DNA of 64,000 nt from Ancylobacter lacus. Its GTDB lineage: Bacteria; Pseudomonadota; Alphaproteobacteria; Rhizobiales; Xanthobacteraceae. Location of the stretch: the NCBI RefSeq assembly GCF_018390635.1, contig NZ_JAHBGE010000036.1:1-64000 (forward strand), read 5' to 3'. The translations under genes and the position numbers were made by a program. Below, piece after piece: positions 37,758-45,716 of this stretch (position 1 is its first letter; every line of letters begins with the position of its first letter). A model generated the notes under the pieces. The model was not told the origin of the DNA. It saw only the letters and a list, made by a program, of their open reading frames with translations, and ran no database searches.

Positions 37758-38606
37758 ATGAAGCTGGTGCGGTTCGGGGCGTTCGGCGAGGAAAGGCCGG
37801 GGCTGGTCGACGGGAACGGGGTGGTGCGCGATCTCGGCGGCATCGTCGCCGACCTCGATGGCGCGACGCTATCGCCGGAGGGGCTGGAGCGGCTGCGTGC
37901 CATCGACCCTTCCACATTGCCGGCGGCGCCGGCCGGCGCGCGGCTGGGCGCCTGCGTCACCCGGCCCGGCCACTTCGTCGCGGTCGGGCTCAATTATGCC
38001 GATCACGCCGCCGAGGCCGGCATGCCGCTGCCAACGGAGCCGGTGCTGTTCTCCAAGGCCCCCAACTGCATCGTGGGCCCGCATGACGACATCGTGCAGC
38101 CGAAGGGTTCGACCAAGCTCGACTGGGAGGTGGAACTCGGCATCGTCATCGGCAGCCGCGCGCGCTATGTGAAGGAGACCGACGCGATGCGCCACATCGC
38201 CGGTTTCTGCCTTGCCAATGACGTGTCGGAGCGCGGGTTTCAGATCGAGCGCAACGGCCAGTGGATCAAGGGCAAGAGCTGCGAGACCTTCGGTCCGCTC
38301 GGCCCGTTCCTGGTGACGCCCGACGAGATCGCGGACGTGCAGAACCTGCCGCTGTGGCTGGACGTCAACGGCGAGCCGCGCCAGCGCGGCACCACCGCGA
38401 GGATGATCTTCCCCGTCGCTATCCTCATCTCCTATATCAGCCAGTTCATGGTGCTGGAGCCGGGCGACGTCGTCATCACCGGCACGCCGCCCGGTGTCGG
38501 GCTCGGCATGAAGCCGCCGCGTTATCTCCAGCCGGGTGATGTCGTCACCCTCGGCATCGAGGGGCTCGGCGAGCAGCGGCAGAAGGTTGTGGCCTTCTCC
38601 GGCTGA
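37758..38606 (+). CDS. Fumarylacetoacetate hydrolase (FAH) family protein
   Basis: This 282-residue metal-dependent hydrolase/decarboxylase-type enzyme has VGLNYADHAAE, the ligand glutamates in DWEVELGIVIG, and the C-terminal FMVLEPGDVVITGTPPGVGLG signature. Members include acylpyruvases, ureidoglycolate lyase and ring-cleavage hydrolases. The isolated position gives no pathway clue. ATG 37758 was chosen because the conserved MKLVRFG begins there. Confidence 0.88.
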   Translation: MKLVRFGAFGEERPGLVDGNGVVRDLGGIVADLDGATLSPEGLERLRAIDPSTLPAAPAGARLGACVTRPGHFVAVGLNYADHAAEAGMPLPTEPVLFSKAPNCIVGPHDDIVQPKGSTKLDWEVELGIVIGSRARYVKETDAMRHIAGFCLANDVSERGFQIERNGQWIKGKSCETFGPLGPFLVTPDEIADVQNLPLWLDVNGEPRQRGTTARMIFPVAILISYISQFMVLEPGDVVITGTPPGVGLGMKPPRYLQPGDVVTLGIEGLGEQRQKVVAFSG

Positions 38607-38625
38607 GCCTTCACGAGCACGCGAG

Positions 38626-38656
38626 CGCGCTGGCCGGCCGATTGCCAGCGCGTTTG
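38626..38656 (+). terminator. Terminator-like hairpin after FAH gene
   Basis: CGCGCTGG (38626-38633) and CCAGCGCG (38645-38652) form a perfect eight-base stem with an 11-base loop, followed by TTT. It lies 19 bases after the FAH stop. Confidence 0.55.
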
Positions 38657-38715
38657 GTGCCTCTCTAATGTTGCACCGCAACCGGGGAACATCTTCCCCG
38701 GGGAGGGAAACATTC

Positions 38716-39138
38716 ATGCGTCGTCTCGTTATCGCCACCGCCTTCGCCGCCCTTGCCGTCACCGGCGCGCTCGCCCAGGGCGACCCGGTCGACCAGCGCG
38801 AGGCGCTGTTCAAGGAGTGGGGGCGCGCGACCCGGCCGGTCGGCGATATGCTGAAGGGCGATGCCGCCTTCGATCTCGCCAAGGTGCAGGCCGCGCTCGA
38901 CCTCTACGTCAAGAACGCGAAGGTGCTGCCGGGCCTGTTCCCGCCCGGAGCGACCGGCAATGCCCAGCCCGCGGTGTGGAGCCGCAACGACGAGTTCAAG
39001 GCGCTGTTCGCCAAGTTCGAGCAGGACGCCACCGCGGCCCGTGCGGCCATCACCGACGAAGCCAGCTTCAAGGCGAATTTCCCCGGCGTGGTCCGCACCT
39101 GCGGCACCTGCCACGAGACCTTCCGGGTCAAGAAGTGA
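38716..39138 (+). CDS. Cytochrome c' family (class II) cytochrome
   Basis: The 140-residue precursor has a Sec signal peptide (about 1-20) and a single haem motif C-G-T-C-H at 129-133, close to the C-terminus, as in class II cytochromes c'/c556. The four-helix-bundle type sequence and length fit. A dedicated b-type cytochrome overlaps its stop codon. Cytochromes c' bind NO or act in periplasmic electron transfer. Confidence 0.9.
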   Translation: MRRLVIATAFAALAVTGALAQGDPVDQREALFKEWGRATRPVGDMLKGDAAFDLAKVQAALDLYVKNAKVLPGLFPPGATGNAQPAVWSRNDEFKALFAKFEQDATAARAAITDEASFKANFPGVVRTCGTCHETFRVKK

Positions 39139-39890
39139 GCGTCCGCGACCCGGCGGCTTCGCCGGCGCCCGGCATCGCCGTCCCGCGCGACGCCGGCGCG
39201 GCCGCGGCGCGCCCGACCACGCTTGCCTGGGACCTGCCGACCCGGCTGTCGAAATGGACGCTTGCGGTGCTGGTCGGGCTTGCCTTCGCCAGCCGCTATT
39301 ACGGCGACGCCAATCTGGTCTGGCACATGTGGAACGGCCTCGCGATTCTGGTTGTTCTGGTGTTCCGGCTGCTGTGGGGTGTGGTCGGGGGCTCGACCGC
39401 CCGCTTCGCCGGCTTCGTCGCCGGGCCGCGGGCGGTTGTGGGCTATGTCGCGGGCCTGCTGAAGGGCAGGCCGCGCCATTATCTCGGGCACAATCCTGCC
39501 GGCGGCTGGATGGTGGTCGCGCTGCTGGTGCTGGTCGGGGCGCAGGCCGTGACCGGCCTGTTCACCACCGACGACATCATGATCGACGGGCCGATGGTGC
39601 GGGTTGCGGCGGGCTGGGTGGTCGAGCGCGCCTCCGTGCTGCATCAGGACCTATTCCAGTACCTGCTGGTGCTGCTGGGGCTGCACGTAGCGGCCAATCT
39701 CGCCTATTCGCTGCTCGGACGGGACAATCTGGTGCTCGCCATGCTCAGCGGGCGCAAGCCGGCGGGACATTATGTCGATGTCGCCAGCGCCACGCCGGGG
39801 TCCATCGCCCGGGCCATCGCGTGCCTCGCCATGGCAGTCGCCCTCGTGTTCGGCGGCATCGCGCTGGCCGGAGGCAAGCCGTTTCCGTGA
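39135..39890 (+). CDS. Cytochrome b561-type membrane protein
   Basis: This 251-residue inner-membrane protein has four main helices. Histidines in WHMWNG and in the HQDLF...LGLHVAAN pair are candidate haem b ligands. It reads LSKWTLAVLVGLAFASRYY early on, typical of diheme b561-type proteins. GTG 39135 overlaps the cytochrome c' stop in GTGA. The pair probably passes electrons between the quinone pool and the periplasmic cytochrome c'. Confidence 0.85.
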   Translation: MSVRDPAASPAPGIAVPRDAGAAAARPTTLAWDLPTRLSKWTLAVLVGLAFASRYYGDANLVWHMWNGLAILVVLVFRLLWGVVGGSTARFAGFVAGPRAVVGYVAGLLKGRPRHYLGHNPAGGWMVVALLVLVGAQAVTGLFTTDDIMIDGPMVRVAAGWVVERASVLHQDLFQYLLVLLGLHVAANLAYSLLGRDNLVLAMLSGRKPAGHYVDVASATPGSIARAIACLAMAVALVFGGIALAGGKPFP

Positions 39891-40046
39891 GGCAACGGCC
39901 AATAGGCGGACAGCGGTCTTTATAATGCCGCCTCGCGGCGGCCGCGGGTGCATCGCGTTGGAGCAGCTTTCGCGCCGCTCCTCGCGATCCAGCCATGCGC
40001 GCGCGGACTCTTGCCAGAGTGGCCGAATGATGCTGCATGCCGCGCC

Positions 40047-40973
40047 ATGAACGCTCTCAAGGGCATCGCGCTCCAGATCGCCGCCACGTTCGTGTTCACC
40101 ATCATGTCGGCGCTGGTGCGCGTGGTGTCGCTGCGCGTGCCGACGGGCGAGGTGGTGTTCGCGCGCTCCTTCTTCGCCCTGTTTCCGCTGCTGGCCTTGC
40201 TGGCGTGGCGCGGCGAGATCGGGGCGGCGGTGCGCACCGCCCATCCGCTCGGCCATATCGCCCGCGGCACCATCGGGGTGTGCGCCATGATTCTGGCGTT
40301 CTCGGCGCTGGCGCGGATTCCGCTCGCCGACGCCACCGCCATCGGCTTCACCGCGCCGCTGATGACGGTGCTGCTGGCCGCCCTGTTTCTCGGCGAGAAG
40401 GTGCAGGCCTATCGCTGGTGGGCCGTGGCGGCGGGGCTCGGCGGGGTCGTGGTCATGCTGTGGCCGCATATCGGCGGGGGCTTCGAGACGTGGGAGCGGG
40501 CGCTCGGGGCCGGTTGCGCGCTGCTCGGCGCCTTCTTCACGGCCGGCGCCATGGTGCAGGTGCGCCGCCTCACCGCAACCGAATCGACCGCGGCGATCGT
40601 CTTCTATTTCCAGGCGCTGGCCGCGGTCGCCGGGCTCGCCACGGCGGCCTGGGGCTGGCGGCTGCCGGGCGCGGGCGATGCCGGGCTGCTGCTGCTGATC
40701 GGGTTCCTCGGCGGTATCGGGCAGATCCTGCTGACCGAGAGCTACCGTTACGCCCCGGCCTCGGTGGTGGCGCCGTTCGCCTATTCCGCCATGCTCTGGT
40801 CGCTGCTGCTCGGCTTCATCCTGTTCGCCGAGGTGCCGCCGCTGCTGGTGCTGGTCGGGGCGGCGGTGGTGATCGGCGCCGGGCTGTTCGTGATCTGGCG
40901 CGAGCGCCGCCCGGCGGTGGCGCAGGCCGAAGCCGAGGCCGTTGCCGCCCAGCCGGCAGGGCCGCCGAGCTGA
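40047..40973 (+). CDS. EamA/DMT-superfamily transporter
   Basis: This 308-residue inner-membrane protein has ten predicted helices in two EamA repeats; GTIGVCAMILAFSALARIPLADATAI and the late TESYRYAPASVVAPFAYSAMLW are typical. The predicted role is export of an unidentified metabolite. ATG 40047 begins the conserved N-terminus. It is convergent with the Lrp-domain gene, with only four bases between stop codons. Confidence 0.88.
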   Translation: MNALKGIALQIAATFVFTIMSALVRVVSLRVPTGEVVFARSFFALFPLLALLAWRGEIGAAVRTAHPLGHIARGTIGVCAMILAFSALARIPLADATAIGFTAPLMTVLLAALFLGEKVQAYRWWAVAAGLGGVVVMLWPHIGGGFETWERALGAGCALLGAFFTAGAMVQVRRLTATESTAAIVFYFQALAAVAGLATAAWGWRLPGAGDAGLLLLIGFLGGIGQILLTESYRYAPASVVAPFAYSAMLWSLLLGFILFAEVPPLLVLVGAAVVIGAGLFVIWRERRPAVAQAEAEAVAAQPAGPPS

Positions 40974-40977
40974 GCCG

Positions 40978-41214
40978 TCAGAAGGCCTTGAAGGTGATGA
41001 TGGTCCGGGTGTCCTGAATGCCGGGCACGGTCTGCACCTTCTCATTCACGAAATGGCCGATGTCGGTCGTCTCCGGCACGTAGAACTTCACCAGCAGGTC
41101 GAAATCGCCGGCGGTGGAGTAGATTTCCGAGGCAATCTCGGCGTCGGCGATGGCGTTGGCGACCTCGTAGGAGCGCCCGAGCAGGCATTTGATCTGAACG
41201 AAGAAGGGGATCAT
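40978..41214 (-). CDS. Stand-alone Lrp/AsnC ligand-binding (RAM) domain protein
   Basis: This 78-residue protein corresponds only to the C-terminal ligand-binding domain of Lrp/AsnC regulators (VQIKCLLGRSYEVANAIADAE and GDFDLLVKFYVP). It has no DNA-binding helix-turn-helix. Such stand-alone RAM proteins form oligomers and bind amino acids or modulate full-length Lrp proteins. The start is ATG 41214, without a strong ribosome site. It is complete for this type and not a truncation. Confidence 0.85.
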   Translation of the reverse strand: MIPFFVQIKCLLGRSYEVANAIADAEIASEIYSTAGDFDLLVKFYVPETTDIGHFVNEKVQTVPGIQDTRTIITFKAF

Positions 41215-41361
41215 TGGCGGCTTTCGTCTGGCGCGGCATTCAAGGAGCCCCAAGGGACCAGAAGCGCCGAACGCTGGCAAGAGCCGGGCGTGCCCGCCTG
41301 CGACACCGCCGCACGCCGCCGTTCTTGAAAGCGCGCGCCGCTTCGCCTATGTGCGAAACAA

Positions 41362-41449
41362 CGATCTCGTTGGGGTGCCCGTCAGGGCTGAGAGGCGTTC
41401 GCCAACCCACGAACCTGATCCGGGTCATGCCGGCGGAGGAAACGGATCG
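41362..41449 (+). ncRNA. TPP riboswitch (THI element)
   Basis: The conserved core is clear: GGGGTGCC, then GGCTGAGAGGC, then ACCC, then GAACCTGATCCGGGTCAT and CCGGCGGAGGAA. Outer bases CGATC and GATCG can close the P1 stem. It lies 71 bases upstream of thiD. By analogy with known THI elements it would lower thiD expression when thiamine pyrophosphate is abundant. I did not resolve an expression platform. Confidence 0.93.
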
Positions 41450-41520
41450 CATGCGCCGCCGGCTGCGCGCCGGGCGTCGCGGTGCGGCGTCAGCCTCGGC
41501 CGGCCAGGGAGGCGGCCAGC

Positions 41521-42381
41521 ATGGCGACCGATCTAACCAGCCAGTTCCGTCCCGCCGGCGCGTCGGCCACACCCATCGCGGTAACCATCGCGGGCTCGGA
41601 TTCGGGCGGAGGCGCCGGCATTCAGGCCGACCTCAAGACCTTCTCCGCGCTTGCCGTCTATGGCGCGAGCGTCATCACGGCGCTGACCGCGCAGAACACG
41701 CTCGGCGTCAGCGGCATCCACGACGTCCCGCCGGCCTTCGTTACCGCGCAGATGGATGCGGTGTTCTCCGATCTCGATGTCAGCGCGGTGAAGATCGGCA
41801 TGCTGTCGCGGCCCGAGGTCATCGCGGCGGTTGCCGAGGGGCTCGATCGCCATGGCCTGCGCACGGTGGTGCTGGACCCGGTGATGATCGCTGCCTCAGG
41901 CGACCGCCTGCTGGTGCCGGAGGCGGTGGAGGAGCTTCGCCGCACCCTGCTGCCCCGCGCGATGCTCATCACCCCCAATCTCCCGGAGGCCGCCGCCCTG
42001 CTCGACGCGCCAGCCGCGACCAGCGTTGCCGAGGCACGGGCCCAGGCCGAGCGTCTGCTCGCCCTGGGGCCCAAGGCGGTGCTGGTCAAGGGCGGTCACG
42101 GCGATGGCCCTGAAAGCGTGGACGTGCTGCTCGATGCCGAAGGCGTGATCGAGCTTTCCGCCCCGCGCATTGCGACGCGAAATACCCATGGCACCGGGTG
42201 CACGCTCTCTTCCGCGATCACCGCCGGCCTCGCCCGCGGGCTGCCGCTTCGGGAGGCCGTCGAGGCGGCGAAGCTCTACCTCACCCGGGCGCTGGAGCGC
42301 GCCGAGGACCTGACGATCGGCCGCGGGCATGGTCCCGTCCATCACTTCCATGCGTCCTGGCCAACGGCGGGCCGGGGCTGA
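41521..42381 (+). CDS. thiD: Hydroxymethylpyrimidine/phosphomethylpyrimidine kinase
   Basis: This 286-residue ribokinase-fold enzyme phosphorylates HMP and HMP-P for thiamine synthesis. IAGSDSGGGAGIQADLKTFSALAVYG near the start, LDPVMIAASGDRLL, and NTHGTGCTLSSAI with the catalytic Asp region are diagnostic. GGGAGG lies before ATG 41521. It is controlled by the upstream TPP riboswitch, and no other thi gene is in the window. Confidence 0.95.
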   Translation: MATDLTSQFRPAGASATPIAVTIAGSDSGGGAGIQADLKTFSALAVYGASVITALTAQNTLGVSGIHDVPPAFVTAQMDAVFSDLDVSAVKIGMLSRPEVIAAVAEGLDRHGLRTVVLDPVMIAASGDRLLVPEAVEELRRTLLPRAMLITPNLPEAAALLDAPAATSVAEARAQAERLLALGPKAVLVKGGHGDGPESVDVLLDAEGVIELSAPRIATRNTHGTGCTLSSAITAGLARGLPLREAVEAAKLYLTRALERAEDLTIGRGHGPVHHFHASWPTAGRG

Positions 42382-42384
42382 GCG

Positions 42385-43398
42385 TCAGCCCCACAGCGCC
42401 GGTTCCGGCGGGAAGACGGTGCTGCCTTCGTAGCGCAGCCCCGGCGCCCGGTCGCGCGCGAGGAGGAGCGGCCCGTCGAGATCGACCACCCGGGCCCGCG
42501 GCGTCAGCAGCATGGCGGGTGCCATGGCAAGCGAGGTCGCGACCATGCAGCCGACCATGATGCCGAGGCCGAGCCGCTCGGCCGCCTCGGCGAGCGCCAG
42601 CGCTTCGGTGAGCCCGCCGGTCTTGTCGAGCTTCACGTTGACGACGTCGTAGCGCCCCACCAGCCGGTGCAGGCTGTCGAGCCCGTGCACGCTCTCGTCG
42701 GCGCAGATCGGGACCGGCCGCGCCATCGCCGCAAGCGCAGCGTCGTCTCCAGCCGGCAGCGGCTGCTCGACCAGTGTGACGCCGTGCTCGGCGCAGGCGT
42801 CGAGATTGGCGGCCAGCGTATCGGCGGCCCAGCCCTCATTCGCGTCGACCACGAGTTCGGCGTCGGGAACCGCCGCCCGGATCGCGGCGAGCCGCGCGGG
42901 ATCGCCCGGCGCACCAAGCTTCAGCTTCAGCAGCGGGCGCCGCGCCGCCGCGGCCGCGATCGCCATGGCTTCCGGCGTGCCGAGGCTGATGGTGTAGGCC
43001 GTTGTCACGGCGCCGGGTGCGGGCAGGCCGGCGAGTTCATGGGCCGGCCGCCCGGCCGTCTTGGCCTCAAGGTCCCAGAGGGCGCAGTCGAGCGCATTGC
43101 GCGCCGCGCCCGGCGGAAGCCGGGACTGGAGCGCTTCCCGGTCGAGCCCCTGCCGCACCGCCGGGGCCAGAGCCTCGATCGCCGCCGCGACGGCCTCGAC
43201 GCTTTCGCCATAGCGGGCATAAGGCACGCATTCGCCGCGGCCGACGACACCGTCGGCCTCGATCCGGGCCACCACCACGACCGCCTCGGTCTTGGAGCCG
43301 CGGGCGATGGTGAAGGTTCCGGCGATGGGGAAACGTTCGATTCGGACGTCGAGGGACGGCACGGCACGACCTCGCGGGCGCTGGGAATGATTCGGCAT
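42385..43398 (-). CDS. Dipeptide (L-Ala-D/L-Glu type) epimerase, enolase superfamily
   Basis: This 337-residue enolase-superfamily enzyme of the muconate-lactonizing subgroup has the KxK pair in LLKLKLG, the metal ligands in VVDANEGW, EQPLP and CADES, and the second catalytic lysine in VNVKLDKTGG. It resembles YcjG/dipeptide epimerases that act on murein-derived Ala-Glu. ATG 43398 follows GGGGAG at ten bases. It is convergent with thiD, with three bases between the genes. Confidence 0.85.
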   Translation of the reverse strand: MPNHSQRPRGRAVPSLDVRIERFPIAGTFTIARGSKTEAVVVVARIEADGVVGRGECVPYARYGESVEAVAAAIEALAPAVRQGLDREALQSRLPPGAARNALDCALWDLEAKTAGRPAHELAGLPAPGAVTTAYTISLGTPEAMAIAAAAARRPLLKLKLGAPGDPARLAAIRAAVPDAELVVDANEGWAADTLAANLDACAEHGVTLVEQPLPAGDDAALAAMARPVPICADESVHGLDSLHRLVGRYDVVNVKLDKTGGLTEALALAEAAERLGLGIMVGCMVATSLAMAPAMLLTPRARVVDLDGPLLLARDRAPGLRYEGSTVFPPEPALWG

Positions 43399-43546
43399 GA
43401 TGACGATACTCCCCTCGGCGGAAGGCCGCAGGGGCGGGATACGAGCCCCGCAAGGCGCATGTTCCACCCGATCCGATCCCACACCCTCGGCGTGCCGCGC
43501 CATCTAAGTCGCTGAAAAACAACAGAAGCGGGGGAAGTCATGGTAA

Positions 43547-43564
43547 ACGGTTATTAAATACCGT
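43547..43564. promoter_or_regulatory. AT-rich palindrome between epimerase and mla operon
   Basis: ACGGT-TATTAAAT-ACCGT is a perfect five-base inverted repeat around an AT-only core. It lies in the 310-base gap between the divergent epimerase and mlaE-like genes, the only AT-rich part of that gap. It may mark a promoter or operator; nothing else in the gap was recognised. Confidence 0.3.
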
Positions 43565-43708
43565 CGAACGCCTTCGCCACCTCGACGTACCCCATCCCTC
43601 CGGCTACACACGACATCTGTCTTCGGGGCGGCACGCGCCGGGGCGATGCCTGTCCTGTGTGCGGTTGACCCGGTCGGGTTCCCGCTGCGATCGTCGAGGA
43701 GCTGCGCA

Positions 43709-44863
43709 TTGGGTGCCGTTGAAGCCCCTCTTCTCGCCACGGTGCGTCGTGACGGCGCCTTCACGGTCGTCGGCAACGGACGGTGGACGGCGACACAGGG
43801 TCGTGCGCTCGAAGGGGCGGTCGACCAGGCGCTGGCGGATGTCCGGCAGCATGGCGCGGCGGGCACAGCCGTGCGTGTGGATTTTTCCGGTCTCGATCGC
43901 GTCGACACCGTCGGCGCGGTGCTGATCGACCGGCTGCTGCGCCTGTTGCGGGAGGCCGGCTTCGCCGCTCGCATCGAGGGGCTCGATCCGCGCTTCAAGC
44001 CGCTGCTCGACGAGGTGGAGCGGGGGTGTCATTCGGTGCCGGCCGCCCGCAAGAGGGTGGCGCCCATCATCGGCGCGCTCACCGTCATCGGCCGCGCGGT
44101 GGCGGGCGCGGGCACGGACGCGCTGCAGTTCCTCGGCTTCGTCGGGCAGGTGGCGACCTCCTTCGCCCGCATCGCGCTGAAGCCGCAGAATTTCCGCTGG
44201 ACCTCGATGGTCTACCACCTTGAGCGCGTTGGGCTGCGGGCGGTGCCGATCATCGCGCTGATCACCTTCCTGATCGGCTGCATCATCGCCCAGCAGGGAA
44301 TCTTCCACTTCCGCCGCTTTGGCGCGACCACCTATGTGGTGGACATGGTGGGTGTCCTGACCCTGCGCGAGCTCGGCGTTCTGATCGTCTCGATCATGGT
44401 CGCGGGCCGCTCCGGCAGCGCCTTCACCGCCGAGCTGGGCTCGATGAAGATGCGCGAGGAGGTCGACGCCCTGCGGGTGATGGGGTTCGACCCCATCGAG
44501 GTGCTGGTGCTGCCGCGTCTCGTCGCCCTCGTCATCGCCGTTCCGCTGCTCACCTTCCTCGGCAACATGTTCGCGCTGTTCGGCGGTGGGCTGGTGGCGT
44601 GGCTCTATGGCGCTATCTCTCCTGAGATATTCGTCAGCCGTCTGCGGGAGGCCATCGCGCTGAACACCTTCGAGGTCGGCATGATCAAGGCGCCTTTCAT
44701 GGCCGCCATCATCGGGGTCATTGCCTGCATGGAAGGTATGCGGGTGGGCGGCAGCGCCGAATCGCTGGGCGCCCAGACCACGGCGGCCGTGGTGAAGTCG
44801 ATCTTCCTCGTCATCGTGGTGGATGGCCTGTTCGCTATCTTCTTCGCCGCTATCGACATGTGA
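43709..44863 (+). CDS. mlaE: MlaE-type ABC permease with N-terminal STAS domain
   Basis: The predicted protein is 384 residues: an N-terminal STAS-like domain (about 1-100, with VRVDFSGLDRVDTVGAVLIDRLLRLL) fused to the MlaE/YrbE permease domain of about five helices. The permease carries ELGVLIVSIMVAGRSGSAFTAELG. TTG 43709 follows GAGGAG at six bases; an ATG at 43646 is an alternative start. E. coli keeps the STAS part as separate MlaB; fusion is common in proteobacteria. It moves phospholipid or other lipid across the envelope. Confidence 0.85.
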   Translation: MGAVEAPLLATVRRDGAFTVVGNGRWTATQGRALEGAVDQALADVRQHGAAGTAVRVDFSGLDRVDTVGAVLIDRLLRLLREAGFAARIEGLDPRFKPLLDEVERGCHSVPAARKRVAPIIGALTVIGRAVAGAGTDALQFLGFVGQVATSFARIALKPQNFRWTSMVYHLERVGLRAVPIIALITFLIGCIIAQQGIFHFRRFGATTYVVDMVGVLTLRELGVLIVSIMVAGRSGSAFTAELGSMKMREEVDALRVMGFDPIEVLVLPRLVALVIAVPLLTFLGNMFALFGGGLVAWLYGAISPEIFVSRLREAIALNTFEVGMIKAPFMAAIIGVIACMEGMRVGGSAESLGAQTTAAVVKSIFLVIVVDGLFAIFFAAIDM

Positions 44864-44870
44864 GGCGGGG

Positions 44871-45710
44871 ATGCTCGGAAAAGCGAACGGAAGCGGCCAG
44901 AAGTTCGAGCCGGACCCCATTCCGCCGGGGGAGCCCATCATCCGCGTGCGCGATCTGGTGGTCGGCTTCGGCGAACGCACGATCCTCAAGGGCCTGTCGC
45001 TCGACGTGAAGGCGGGCGAGATCATGGGTTTCGTCGGCGCTTCCGGCGGCGGCAAGTCGGTGCTGACGCGCACCATTCTCGGATTGGTGCCCAAACGCTC
45101 GGGAACGGTCGAGGTGTTCGGCCAGGACCTCGACACGGCGGACTACCGCCAGCGGCAGGCGCTGGAGCGGCGCTGGGGCGTTCTCTTCCAGCAGGGCGCG
45201 CTGTTCTCCTCGCTGACGGTGAAACAGAACATCCAGTTCCCGATGCGGGAATATCTCGACATGTCGCCCCGGCTGATGGACGAGATCGCCATCGCCAAGA
45301 TCGAGATGGTGGGGCTCCAGCCCGATGTCGCGGAGAAGGCCCCTTCGGAGCTGTCCGGCGGCATGATCAAGCGGGCGGCGCTGGCGCGCTCGCTGGCGCT
45401 GGACCCTGAAATCCTGTTCCTCGACGAGCCGACCTCGGGCCTCGACCCGATCGGCGCGGGCGAGTTCGACGATCTGATCGCCACCCTGCAACAGACCCTT
45501 GGATTGACGGTGTTCATGGTTACGCACGATCTCGACAGCCTCCATACGGTGTGCGACCGGGTGGCGGCCCTGGCGGACGGCAAGGTCATCGCCGTCGGTC
45601 CGATCGAGAGCATGGTCGCCTCCGATCACCCGTGGCTTTCGGCCTATTTTCGTGGCAAACGGGCTCGGGCGGCAGGAATTGGCGCGTCGACGCACGGCGC
45701 TGGAGGCTGA
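44871..45710 (+). CDS. mlaF: MlaF-type ABC transporter ATPase
   Basis: This 279-residue ATPase has Walker A GASGGGKS, ABC signature LSGGMIKRAALARS, Walker B ILFLDEPTSGLDP and the H-loop VTHDLDSL. It follows the permease by seven bases and precedes the MCE protein by six, forming a clear operon. It energises retrograde or anterograde lipid transport between membranes. Confidence 0.92.
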   Translation: MLGKANGSGQKFEPDPIPPGEPIIRVRDLVVGFGERTILKGLSLDVKAGEIMGFVGASGGGKSVLTRTILGLVPKRSGTVEVFGQDLDTADYRQRQALERRWGVLFQQGALFSSLTVKQNIQFPMREYLDMSPRLMDEIAIAKIEMVGLQPDVAEKAPSELSGGMIKRAALARSLALDPEILFLDEPTSGLDPIGAGEFDDLIATLQQTLGLTVFMVTHDLDSLHTVCDRVAALADGKVIAVGPIESMVASDHPWLSAYFRGKRARAAGIGASTHGAGG

Positions 45711-45716
45711 TCGTCC

